Shown here: one piece after another, positions 25,885-33,864 of the stretch
Numbering within the stretch: the first letter of the stretch is position 1
How the letters are laid out: every line of letters begins with the position of its first letter
NCBI GenBank assembly: GCA_026400935.1
Contig: JAPLNX010000424.1
Coordinates: 1 to 41,943, forward strand
Reading direction: 5' to 3'
Origin: Planctomycetia bacterium
GTDB lineage: Bacteria > Planctomycetota > Planctomycetia > Planctomycetales > Planctomycetaceae
DNA: 41,943 nt
Program-made: the position numbers and the translations under genes
The notes under the pieces: generated by a model
Database searches by the model: none
What the model saw: the letters and a program-made list of their open reading frames with translations, nothing else
What the model was told of the DNA's origin: nothing

Positions 25885-28617
25885 TCAACGGCCCGCCCCG
25901 TCCGCAAAGACGTCGATGTCCTGTTTACCGGAGAGGAGAAACCGCAAGAAACTGAGGTTCTTGTTCCGGCAGGTTTGAGAAATGCTGAGGAACATCAAGT
26001 AGTCCTGAAGCCCTCTCTCGCTGAACGACGCCTGGATGATCTTTCGACAAGAAGCGAAGGGCTTAATAGCATTCTCAGCATTGTTGTTATTCCAGGGAAT
26101 GCCATCGTGATCTAGAAAAACGAACAATTTGTCCCGATACCTCAGCATCCGCTTCTGGTAGCCCTTTGCCACTTCCGACCCGAAAGCCTGAGTTGACAGA
26201 TATCCGAAATAGCGTGCCACGTCCTTCTTATGCTTATTAAGGTGGTAGCGCTTGAGTCCGAATCTATCAATTGTTTCGATGATCGGCTTCAGCACACCGA
26301 CGAACTTCTGGGCCAGTTGCTTCAACTCTTCGTCGAACGGATTGTGAAACACGTCGTTGTTGATGTCCCGGATGAGGTGGATAAGGCACTTCTGCTGCGG
26401 GCACTTTGGGGAATCGTAGGCCGCATAAAAATCTGAGACGAGGACGCCGGTGAATCCGTCAAGCATTTCATCCAAGATGATACCCTCCCTTGTTGGGGTG
26501 AACATGTAGACGACTTCTTCCATGTTGGTGAAGGTCCAAACATAACCGGAGTGCTCATTGATCGCTCCTTTAGTTTCGTCAGCGTGGATTAGCAATCCTT
26601 GTCGAAGTTTATCCTTCAGTCGTTCGTAGGTGGTCCGGTATTGTTCCGCGGTTTGCAGCATGATGATCTGGAAGAGAATTCTGCGGTCGAAGGAGAAATC
26701 GAAGATGTCATTAAGGCTTAGGACAACGTCTCGACCCGACTGCCGAAGGGCAACGTGGTGGTAGATTGCCCAACTCGACAACTTACTGCCAAGGTGGGAT
26801 TTCAGGGCGCGGTATCCTGCCGCTAAGAAGGTGTTCTTGCACTGCAAGCATCTATAGCGAGCCGAGGTGTAGCGAATGCACCACCGCTTGACGCCGGACC
26901 GAGTGAACTTCAAATCGGCCACAATCTTGCGGGCGTGTGTGCTGTGGAGTTTCTGAAGCTCCGCAGCCCCACACTCTGGGCAGACTTCCGGGCTCGGGAA
27001 CATCATCTCTTGGTTCACTTTGAGACGCTTCTTGCGGGCTCGCTGCTTCCGCCGAAGGCTCTTCCGCACTGCCGAAGACGTACGGAAAAAGACCTTCTCC
27101 CGCTGGTAGTCCGAGTAGGCGCACAGGTTGATGTGTTCCAGTTCGGGGCAGAAGAACGTCTGTTTCTTAAACCGGAATCCCGACTGTCTCTGGATATCCT
27201 CGGCTGACGACAATGCGGGTCCGTCCGCGGGCACTGTGTCCCCGCAGACGGACAGCACGAACTCAGTGACTCGCCGAAGCGCAAGGCAATCTTCCTGATT
27301 GTAACGGAGCAACCGCTGCTTGAGGGTTTCGTCCCCGCTCGTTTCCCAAGCCAGCCGCCACGCAAGGCTCTGGATGCCCGACGCGTTTGCGGCGGTCCAG
27401 GTAGCCCCCAGGAAAGTCGCGACGTCCTTCAGTCCGTTGTACCGGGTCGGAAAGTAGATGTGCGAGTAGATGGCGGCCAGCATGTTGCACGATCGAGCAC
27501 GGATGCGGTCAATGGTTGCCGCTCCCTCCTCATCGGTCAGCCGGCGCATTCGGTCAAGGTAACGCAGCTCGTATTGGCCGTAGTGATATAGGGTATAGTC
27601 CTCGAAGCTGTTGATGACCCGGCTGCAAGCGTCCCAAATGGACTTTTCTTGAGTGCGGTCGTCGGCCCAGAAGCAGTAGGTCGTAGCGCAGTCGTCAACA
27701 ACAGCGACGAGGCCAATGAGATAATCGAAGCCTCGGTCAGGGACGCCCTCAATGTCGAGGTAGAGTGCGACGCGGGAGCGCGGGACCGTCGGGCTGTCCA
27801 GAACGTAAACCTTCTTGTCGCGAATGGCGACGGCCTGGAGGGCGTGATCGTGCTTACGGGCTTTGCCGCTTTTCCGCTTCCCGCGCCGGCCAGGCCGGTA
27901 AGTGTAAGCGAACTGGGTGACCGTCGTGACGCCGCGGCCACGTTGCTTTTCGACGTCCTGCTCCGACATGCCTCGCAGAAGGCTCAGGTCATCCGCTTCC
28001 TCCGCGAGTCGCTGGCAGTCGGCTCGGAACTCGCAGATGTTGCAGTGCCGGTTCAAGGTCACACGAGGGGCAGCACCTTCCGCTTGGGCTGCCTGGATCT
28101 GGGCCACTAAGTTCCGCACTTCACCGACCAGCGGCTCGATTTTGCACTTCAACACCTTTTGGCTTTTCCCGTGAACGATCTTGCCGATTGGCGGCAACAC
28201 CGACTGAACCGAAGATAAGGCCAGTGAGTTGTAGGCGAGGAGCAGCTTATCGACGCGCGAGACGGTCTCATTCAGAATGAAGAGAACCGGTGTATAAACC
28301 GATGCACCGTTCGGGTCCGTCGTTTTCATCCGCTCTACGGCCTGGATCAGTGAAGACAAGCCATCACCCGAAGCAGTCGCGTTGACGATGACCTGCGGCG
28401 AGCTCTTCAGGGCCACCTCCAGGCGAGGCGGATCATACAAGACGTCCTGCTCACGGTACGGGGCGCAGAACGCCTCCAACGCCTGTTGCCGATAGATGTG
28501 ACCCAGATCGACCAGGATCGTCTCGATGTCCGTCGGTCGTCCGTGAGTACCGGCCGCAAGTAAGAACGCTTTGCGTTTGCAGTGCAGGAAGCTGACGAAG
28601 ATATCGTTGGTGACCAT
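25885..28617 (-). CDS. TM0106-type nuclease/exonuclease fused to an IS66-like DDE transposase
   Basis: One uninterrupted 910-codon frame. Residues 1-205 resemble the RecB-like part of TM0106 proteins and keep a Cas4/AddB-like four-cysteine Fe-S pattern (Cys13, Cys192, Cys195, Cys201); the usual D-x-K of PD-(D/E)XK nucleases appears lost (YTPVLF, 108-113). Residues 280-455 are the TM0106 DEDD exonuclease: YLDIEGVP (Asp288, Glu290), YHYGQYE (344-350) and YNQEDC (Asp443). A basic linker and zinc ribbon (Cys546/549, Cys590/593) follow. Residues 670-900 form an IS66-like DDE domain: HADET (Asp680), LVSDFYAAYD (Asp729) and WNNNNAEN (Glu848). GGAG lies upstream of the ATG. No terminal inverted repeats were found. 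The role is inferred as DNA transposition or processing. Confidence 0.85.
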   Translation of the reverse strand: MVTNDIFVSFLHCKRKAFLLAAGTHGRPTDIETILVDLGHIYRQQALEAFCAPYREQDVLYDPPRLEVALKSSPQVIVNATASGDGLSSLIQAVERMKTTDPNGASVYTPVLFILNETVSRVDKLLLAYNSLALSSVQSVLPPIGKIVHGKSQKVLKCKIEPLVGEVRNLVAQIQAAQAEGAAPRVTLNRHCNICEFRADCQRLAEEADDLSLLRGMSEQDVEKQRGRGVTTVTQFAYTYRPGRRGKRKSGKARKHDHALQAVAIRDKKVYVLDSPTVPRSRVALYLDIEGVPDRGFDYLIGLVAVVDDCATTYCFWADDRTQEKSIWDACSRVINSFEDYTLYHYGQYELRYLDRMRRLTDEEGAATIDRIRARSCNMLAAIYSHIYFPTRYNGLKDVATFLGATWTAANASGIQSLAWRLAWETSGDETLKQRLLRYNQEDCLALRRVTEFVLSVCGDTVPADGPALSSAEDIQRQSGFRFKKQTFFCPELEHINLCAYSDYQREKVFFRTSSAVRKSLRRKQRARKKRLKVNQEMMFPSPEVCPECGAAELQKLHSTHARKIVADLKFTRSGVKRWCIRYTSARYRCLQCKNTFLAAGYRALKSHLGSKLSSWAIYHHVALRQSGRDVVLSLNDIFDFSFDRRILFQIIMLQTAEQYRTTYERLKDKLRQGLLIHADETKGAINEHSGYVWTFTNMEEVVYMFTPTREGIILDEMLDGFTGVLVSDFYAAYDSPKCPQQKCLIHLIRDINNDVFHNPFDEELKQLAQKFVGVLKPIIETIDRFGLKRYHLNKHKKDVARYFGYLSTQAFGSEVAKGYQKRMLRYRDKLFVFLDHDGIPWNNNNAENAIKPFASCRKIIQASFSERGLQDYLMFLSISQTCRNKNLSFLRFLLSGKQDIDVFADGAGR

Positions 28618-28638
28618 AGTGGATCTCCGGGTTTGCAG

Positions 28639-29038
28639 TTACTTCGCGTGTTCGGCGTTCGCTTCCTTGTCGTCGATTTCTGTTTGAGGCAACACGGCTT
28701 TGAGACGCTCCCAAGCGCCGGGCGGGATCAAGTCTTGGTCGAGCTTCCCGCTTCTGCAAGTGGACGTTGATCGCGGTCAACTCACGGAGGTCGCCGTCTC
28801 ACGTGAAAATCGTTTCGATGACGTTCAACTTCGCTAACCAAAACTTGCTGAGCGTCGCGATGTCGGCGAGGCAGGCTGCGATGACGCGCTGCGAGAACGG
28901 CCGGTCGGTCGCCAGCTTTCACGGACAGTTGTTGTTCCGCCGATCCAGGATGCCAATGTCGGTCACGCGCGTGTACGAGACCGGAAACTCGCACAGGTAC
29001 GGCGGTTTGTTGGCCGTTACCAGGCCGCCGTTGTTCAC
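28639..29038 (-). pseudogene. Decayed unknown gene between methyltransferase and nuclease fusion
   Basis: Reading from GTG 29038, a protein-like sequence (NNGGLVTANKPPYLCEFPVS, TRVTDIGILDRRNN) meets TGA at 28919-28921 and continues in frame (RPFSQRVIAACLADIATLSK). It meets a second TGA at 28799-28801 and continues again (DGDLRELTAINVHLQK). It then needs a one-base shift in the CCC at 28747-28749 to resume as LIPPGAWERLKAVLPQTE, ending at TAA 28641-28639. The pieces read smoothly as one protein of about 130 residues, so this is a gene with two nonsense codons and one extra G. The family is not recognised. It starts 4 bases after the methyltransferase stop and ends 21 bases before the fusion start, as in an R-M-type operon. 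Confidence 0.65.
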
Positions 29039-29042
29039 ATTC

Positions 29043-29429
29043 TCATGGAGCGACGGCGTGAACGACATACTCGAAGAGTTCTTTCTTCGAGTTGCGTTTG
29101 CGAATCGCCTTCCAGCCGACATCGGTGAAGCCGGCATCCTCGAACAGCGCGGCGTAGATTTCTTCGACGGGCAACATCGTGTCGTAGAACTTTGAGTTGC
29201 CCACGATGTAGAAGCAGCGAGCTTTGGGCGTCACGACTTTTCGCAGGCTCTGGAGATGCAGCTTGATGTCGTCGAAGTCGCGATGCACTTTCTTGCCGAG
29301 CGACGAATGCTGCTCCGAAATCGCCGACACGATGTCGTTGAAATGCGGGTAAGACACGGCTGTTTCAGCGGAGTGAATTTTCCGGATCGCAGACATTGAA
29401 TGCGGTCTGTGAAGCGTTCGGCTCATCAC
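29043..29429 (-). pseudogene. C-terminal fragment of a DNA methyltransferase-like protein
   Basis: About 118 residues from SAIRKIHSAETAVSYPHFN to FEYVVHAVAP resemble the C-terminal part of N6/N4 DNA methyltransferases, including VVTPKARCFYIVGNSKF and the terminal AIRKRNSKKELFEYVV. The catalytic (D/N)PPY and S-adenosylmethionine-binding motifs are missing, because the homologous sequence stops abruptly beside the palindrome at 29415. The dozen residues before SAIRKIH come from that palindrome. It is therefore a 5'-truncated remnant. The family assignment rests on recall of similar C-termini and is moderately certain. Confidence 0.62.
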
Positions 29430-29482
29430 GCGGGAGCGTGACGGCTAAGTAGCTGTCATCCCTCCGCGTGACGAGCCGAACG
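29415..29482. repeat. 68-bp palindrome at the right border of the rearranged island
   Basis: Arms 29415-29436 and 29461-29482 match at about 19 of 22 positions inverted (outer CGTTCGGCTC, inner TCACGCGG). The pairing continues inward (GTGACGGCT against AGCTGTCAT) to a loop of about 4 bases, giving one long hairpin. It lies exactly where the methyltransferase fragment loses its 5' part. Its sequence is unrelated to the palindrome at the left border of the island. Confidence 0.78.
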
Positions 29483-29623
29483 GGAATACTCGCTGATCGT
29501 TTTGTGATCCGGATTGCATCCGCGGCTTCGTCAACACCGGCGACAAACGCTCTGGGTGACGATGGCGTGAGAGCTTTGTAAGCTTCGTGCGAGTCATGGC
29601 AGCAACACCCGGAGATCAGCCTG

Positions 29624-31114
29624 ATGAGCACACTCAATCGTCGCGAAATGATTCAGATGAGTGCCGCTTGTGGCATGGGAGCGGTGATCGGTGAGGCCGG
29701 GGGCTACGAACAGGTGCTCGGAGTAGATGCTCCACCGGCGCAGCAGACCAGCAGTGCGTCGCCGATCCAGACGCGGATGTTCTGGACCTGGGACCACAGC
29801 ACCGAATGGGCTTTGAATCGTCCGGGGGCTCACACGCATGGATCGTGCAACGAGTATGGGCGCAGCACGGACTCCTTCGTGCAGGACTACACGGCTCTGC
29901 TCCGCTGGTGCGGGCGGCACCACATCGACGCAGTTGTCGTTTGGGGACTGTTGCGAGATTGCCACGGTGGCCTGGAGTCGGCCAAGCGTTTGTGTGACGT
30001 CGCGGCGAAAGAGAACGTGCGGTTGTTGTGTGGCGTGGGACTGAATGCGTATGGCGGGGTGTATTACGAAGGAAACTCGCCGCACAATCTGGAGCGGCAT
30101 CTGGAAGCGCATCCCGAGTTGCTCGCTGTCGATGCCGAAGGCAATCCACTGAGCTTCACGATCGACCTTAATGGCACGAAGACTCCCATCACCACCAAAG
30201 GACAGCCCGGCCCGCGCGGGTTCTATCAAGCCTGTCCTGCTCGACGAGAGAATCAGGACTTCATGGCAGAGTCGTTGGGATGGCTCTTCAACAATCTGCC
30301 ATTGGGCGGTGTTCAGGTCGAAACGGGCGATACCGGCATCTGCCAGTGCAAACTCTGCCGCGATCGACGCCAGCACTCCACATCCGACTTCTCGTGGCTC
30401 TCCTGGGAAGACATGGGGCTGATGTACCCGCTGGCCACGGACGCGGTTCGCTCCGTGGCTCCTGACGCCTGGGTCGTGTGCGAAACGTATTCGCATCCGC
30501 AGCCGCATCACGGGCCGGACAAGCCGCCGAAATTTGGAGACACCATGCCCGCGTGGGCCGCTGCCGAGTTGGCCAAGTTTCCGCGCGGAGTCTTCGTCCA
30601 ATGGGTGGCCGACTACTTCATGAAGAATGGCGAGATCACACCCGCATGGACGGCTGAAGGGCGAGTCACAAAGGGCGATCACCGCCATGTGATGCGGTCG
30701 CATCTGGCGACCTCGTGGTTTGGAAATCGCGGCGAGTTGGCTGTCGATTGGCTCGCGAATCTGGTGCAGCGCAGCATCGCCTCGGGCTTCGAGGGCATTT
30801 CGCTTTTCGGTGAAGTGTCACCGTTTCACGCCGGAGCGGAATTGAACTACCTCGCACTGGCCGACTACGGTGGAGCGGACAACCACAAAGTCGATCTCGA
30901 CTCCTTCCAACAGCGAATTGCCGCGCCTCTGCTCGGTGGCGTGGACAACGCTCGCGACTTCCTCCGCTTCGCTCGCCTGTTGAGCGACCGAAGCAAGATT
31001 CCCGCGGCGCTCACAAGCATCTATGGCCGCCTCGCTTCGCTCCCTCCGGATGCCGCACGGCGTTGGTGTTGGCTGGCCAACCAACTGGCTTCGTTTGTTC
31101 CATTGGAGCCGTAG
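29624..31114 (+). CDS. Exported TIM-barrel-like protein of unknown function
   Basis: A 496-residue protein beginning with a twin-arginine-type leader (NRREMIQMSAACGMGAVIG), after GGAG. The body looks like a glycosidase-type alpha/beta barrel: FWTWDHSTEW near the N-terminus, regular beta strands (AVVVWGLL, VRLLCGVGLNAYG, GVQVETGD), a CQCKLCRDRR cysteine motif as seen in some DUF4838-like or glucuronidase-like proteins, and WVVCETYSHPQ. No catalytic pair can be assigned with confidence. It opens the right-hand gene cluster and is followed by a PLP enzyme. The 194 bases before it hold the palindrome and no other recognisable gene. Confidence 0.7.
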   Translation: MSTLNRREMIQMSAACGMGAVIGEAGGYEQVLGVDAPPAQQTSSASPIQTRMFWTWDHSTEWALNRPGAHTHGSCNEYGRSTDSFVQDYTALLRWCGRHHIDAVVVWGLLRDCHGGLESAKRLCDVAAKENVRLLCGVGLNAYGGVYYEGNSPHNLERHLEAHPELLAVDAEGNPLSFTIDLNGTKTPITTKGQPGPRGFYQACPARRENQDFMAESLGWLFNNLPLGGVQVETGDTGICQCKLCRDRRQHSTSDFSWLSWEDMGLMYPLATDAVRSVAPDAWVVCETYSHPQPHHGPDKPPKFGDTMPAWAAAELAKFPRGVFVQWVADYFMKNGEITPAWTAEGRVTKGDHRHVMRSHLATSWFGNRGELAVDWLANLVQRSIASGFEGISLFGEVSPFHAGAELNYLALADYGGADNHKVDLDSFQQRIAAPLLGGVDNARDFLRFARLLSDRSKIPAALTSIYGRLASLPPDAARRWCWLANQLASFVPLEP

Positions 31115-31266
31115 AGCAAACCATTCACCCCAAGACCACTGAAAGTCGTCGGCTGCCACCGCAGTCCGACAGAATCGCCAGCCGTGCCGAGACCTCGAAG
31201 TCGCGATAGATAGCGAGCCAACCTGCATCGTGATTTGTTGAAATTCGGAGAAGGATCAGAAAACTC

Positions 31267-32460
31267 ATGAATGTTTACGAATCGCTGGGCGTGACTCCGG
31301 TTATCAATGCGTTGGGAACGTTCACTCGCTTGGGAGGCAGCCTGATGCCGGTCGAGGTTCTGCGGGACATGCAGGAAGCCGCCGGCAGTTTTGTGGGCAT
31401 GGAACAATTGCAGCACGCCGCCGGAAAAGTGATTGCTGGCATGACCGGTGCCGAGGCAGCCTATGTGACCTCTGGAGCACAGGCCGCGCTGGTCCTCTCG
31501 GTCGCCGCCTGCATCACCGGGCTGGATGCGGCGAAGATGGACCGGCTGCCTGAAACGACCGGCCTGCGAAACCAAGTCGTCATGGCTCGGCTGCACCGCA
31601 ATCACTACGACCATGCCATCGAAGCGGCCGGTGGTCGGATCGTCGAAGTGGGGAACGATCGCGAGTGCCGAGCTGAAGATCTCTCCGCAGCGTTCAATGA
31701 CCTCACGGCGGCGATACTGTTCCTCCCCGGACAAGAGGATCGACTTTCGTTGACCGACGTGATGACTGTCGCGCGGCGTCATCGCGTCCCCGTGATCGTT
31801 GACGCGGCGGGCCGATGCGATGAGCCGCGCAATCTGACGCGCTTCGTCGCGGAGGGAGCGGATCTCGTCTGTTTCAGCGGGGGCAAATACATCCGTGGTC
31901 CGCAGGCTTCGGGCTTCGTCTGTGGGCGACGCGACTTGATCTCGGCGATCGCCTGGCAGCATCTCGACATGGACTTCACTCCCGGCGTTTGGACAGCACC
32001 TCCCGAGCTGCTGTCGGCCGATCAGCTCGCGTTCGTCCCGCGACAGGGGATCGGCCGCGGGTACAAAGCGGGCAAGGAAGAGATCATCGGCCTGCTCACC
32101 GCGCTGCGACTCTACTTTGAACGAGACCATGTCGCGGAGAAGAAGAATTGTCTCCGCAAGTTACGGTCGATCTGCGACGGACTGCGCGGCGTCGCGAACG
32201 TCACGGCGGAGATCATCCCGCCACATCCGGTTCGCGGCGGCTTTCCATTGGCTCTTATCGCCGTTGATCGCGAGACGCTCGGCATGTCCGGTCACGATTT
32301 CATCCGGTCGCTGATCCAAGGCCAGCCGTCCATTCATCCCGGAGAACGGGAACTCGATCGCGGGGCCGTCATCATTCATCCGTTCGGCTTGCAGGACGGC
32401 GACGACGAGGCCATCGTGCAGCGAGTCAAAGAGATCGTTGGCTCAAAGTCCGCTGCGTAA
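31267..32460 (+). CDS. PLP-dependent SelA-like/aminotransferase-V-fold enzyme
   Basis: A 397-residue cytoplasmic protein of the SelA/D-glucosaminate-6-phosphate ammonia-lyase group (fold type I). The PLP lysine is Lys207 (FSGGKYIRGPQ), the pyridine-nitrogen Asp is Asp179 (VDAAG), and the N-terminus INALGTFTRLGGSLMP is typical of the group. Members eliminate or transfer amino groups from amino sugars or seryl-tRNA. With no selenocysteine genes here, a catabolic beta-elimination is likelier than SelA activity. The start is supported by AGAAGGA upstream. The stop codon overlaps the first bases of the next open frame. Confidence 0.83.
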   Translation: MNVYESLGVTPVINALGTFTRLGGSLMPVEVLRDMQEAAGSFVGMEQLQHAAGKVIAGMTGAEAAYVTSGAQAALVLSVAACITGLDAAKMDRLPETTGLRNQVVMARLHRNHYDHAIEAAGGRIVEVGNDRECRAEDLSAAFNDLTAAILFLPGQEDRLSLTDVMTVARRHRVPVIVDAAGRCDEPRNLTRFVAEGADLVCFSGGKYIRGPQASGFVCGRRDLISAIAWQHLDMDFTPGVWTAPPELLSADQLAFVPRQGIGRGYKAGKEEIIGLLTALRLYFERDHVAEKKNCLRKLRSICDGLRGVANVTAEIIPPHPVRGGFPLALIAVDRETLGMSGHDFIRSLIQGQPSIHPGERELDRGAVIIHPFGLQDGDDEAIVQRVKEIVGSKSAA

Positions 32461-32486
32461 TGCACCTTAATTTCTGGAAAACCATC

Positions 32487-33758
32487 ATGCTCACACGACG
32501 ATCGTTTCTTTCCACGGTTGGTGCCGGACTGGTTCTGGCTCCGAATCTGTTCGCCGCCGAGACCGCGCCGAGCCAACGCAAGCGACTGGCCGTCGTCACC
32601 ACCGAGTGGCGCTACAAGTCGCATGCCTGGCACATGGCGGAGCGGTTTCTTGTCGGCTATCCGATCGACGGCCGGTGGCATCGGCCGCCGCTGGATGTGG
32701 TCTCGGCGTATGTCGATCAGAAGCCGGAGGGAGATCTGAGCGTGAAGCGATCCAAAGAGTTCGGCTTCCCGATCTATCCGACGATCGCCGAGACGCTCCG
32801 TTGCGGCGGCGACAAGCTGGCGGTCGATGCCGTGCTGATCATCGGCGAGCATGGCAACTACCCGAAGAGTGAGTTCGAGCAGACGAAGTATCCACGCTAC
32901 GAGTTCTTCAAGCAGGTGACTGACGTCTTTCGCCAGGACGGCCGCGCGGTCCCGGTCTTCAACGACAAGCATCTGTCGTGGAAATGGGAGTGGGCCAAAG
33001 AGATGGTCGAGATCTCGCGCGAGCTGAAGTTCCCCTTCACCGCTGGTTCGTCGCTGCCGGTCACTTGGCGGATGCCGGCGATCGACATGCCCTATGGCGC
33101 CGAAGTTGAAGAGCTTCTGGGAGTCTCGATCGGCAGCATCGACAGCTACGACTTCCACGCGCTGGAGGTCATCCAGTGCATGGCCGAGCGGCGTCGCGGC
33201 GGTGAGACCGGAGTCGTCTCGATGCAAGCTCTGCGCGGCGACGCCGTCTGGAAAGCGATGGCCGCCGGCAACTGGGCCGGCGGCGGCTGGGATCCGAAGC
33301 TCTTCGAGGCGTGCCTGTCGCGCAGCCAAACGTTGGCTCAGCCCGAATCGTTCAGTCATCGCTATCCGACGCCAGCTCAAATCCGCGAATGGGTCAAAGA
33401 ACCAGTCGCCTACCGCTACGAGTACGCCGACGGCGTGAAGGCGACCATGCTGATGATGAACGGCCTGATCGGCGATTTCACTTTCGCCGCGCGGCTGAAA
33501 GGAGAAGCGGAGCCGCTTTCGACGCTCTTCTACCTCCCGCCGAATCCGAACGTGACTTACTCGGCATCATTGATGTCGAAGGCCGAAGAGACGTTTCTGA
33601 CTGGCAAGTCACCGTATCCGATCGAGCGGACGTTGCTGACGACTGGCCTGGTCGAAGCGGGCGTGCGGTCGCTCGGCACCGGCCAGAAGCGACTCGAAAC
33701 GCCGCACCTCGCCATTCGTTATCAAGCACCTCGCGAATCGACATTCGCTCGGTCGTAG
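32487..33758 (+). CDS. Exported conserved planctomycete protein (paralogue of 38584)
   Basis: A protein of 423 residues, starting at the ATG that opens a twin-arginine leader (TRRSFLSTVGAGLVLAP, cut near LFAAET). An earlier in-frame ATG overlapping the upstream stop would bury the leader and is rejected. Conserved blocks shared with the gene at 38584 are YPTIAETLRCGG, LIIGEHGNYPK, VPVFNDKHLSWKWEWA, FTAGSSLPVTWR, YDFHALEVIQCM and RRRGGETGV. No known catalytic family was recognised. The two paralogues bracket a PSD1/DUF1501 pair, which suggests that they work with it. Confidence 0.75.
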   Translation: MLTRRSFLSTVGAGLVLAPNLFAAETAPSQRKRLAVVTTEWRYKSHAWHMAERFLVGYPIDGRWHRPPLDVVSAYVDQKPEGDLSVKRSKEFGFPIYPTIAETLRCGGDKLAVDAVLIIGEHGNYPKSEFEQTKYPRYEFFKQVTDVFRQDGRAVPVFNDKHLSWKWEWAKEMVEISRELKFPFTAGSSLPVTWRMPAIDMPYGAEVEELLGVSIGSIDSYDFHALEVIQCMAERRRGGETGVVSMQALRGDAVWKAMAAGNWAGGGWDPKLFEACLSRSQTLAQPESFSHRYPTPAQIREWVKEPVAYRYEYADGVKATMLMMNGLIGDFTFAARLKGEAEPLSTLFYLPPNPNVTYSASLMSKAEETFLTGKSPYPIERTLLTTGLVEAGVRSLGTGQKRLETPHLAIRYQAPRESTFARS

Positions 33759-33864
33759 GCTCTCAGGCTCAGTTGTTATTCTGTATGACTCACATTGACC
33801 AAGTCGCCCGCTGGACTCTGCCCACAGGGCGGAGAAATCGATAACTTTGGCTCGGGAGACCGCG

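Noticed and set aside
25807-28640. Shared GAGATCC near both ends of the fusion gene as terminal inverted repeats
   Set aside because: Only seven bases match with no extension and no flanking direct repeat; expected by chance.
31267-32460. Selenocysteine synthase (selA)
   Set aside because: No selenocysteine genes nearby; sequence and context fit the broader SelA-like ammonia-lyase group better.
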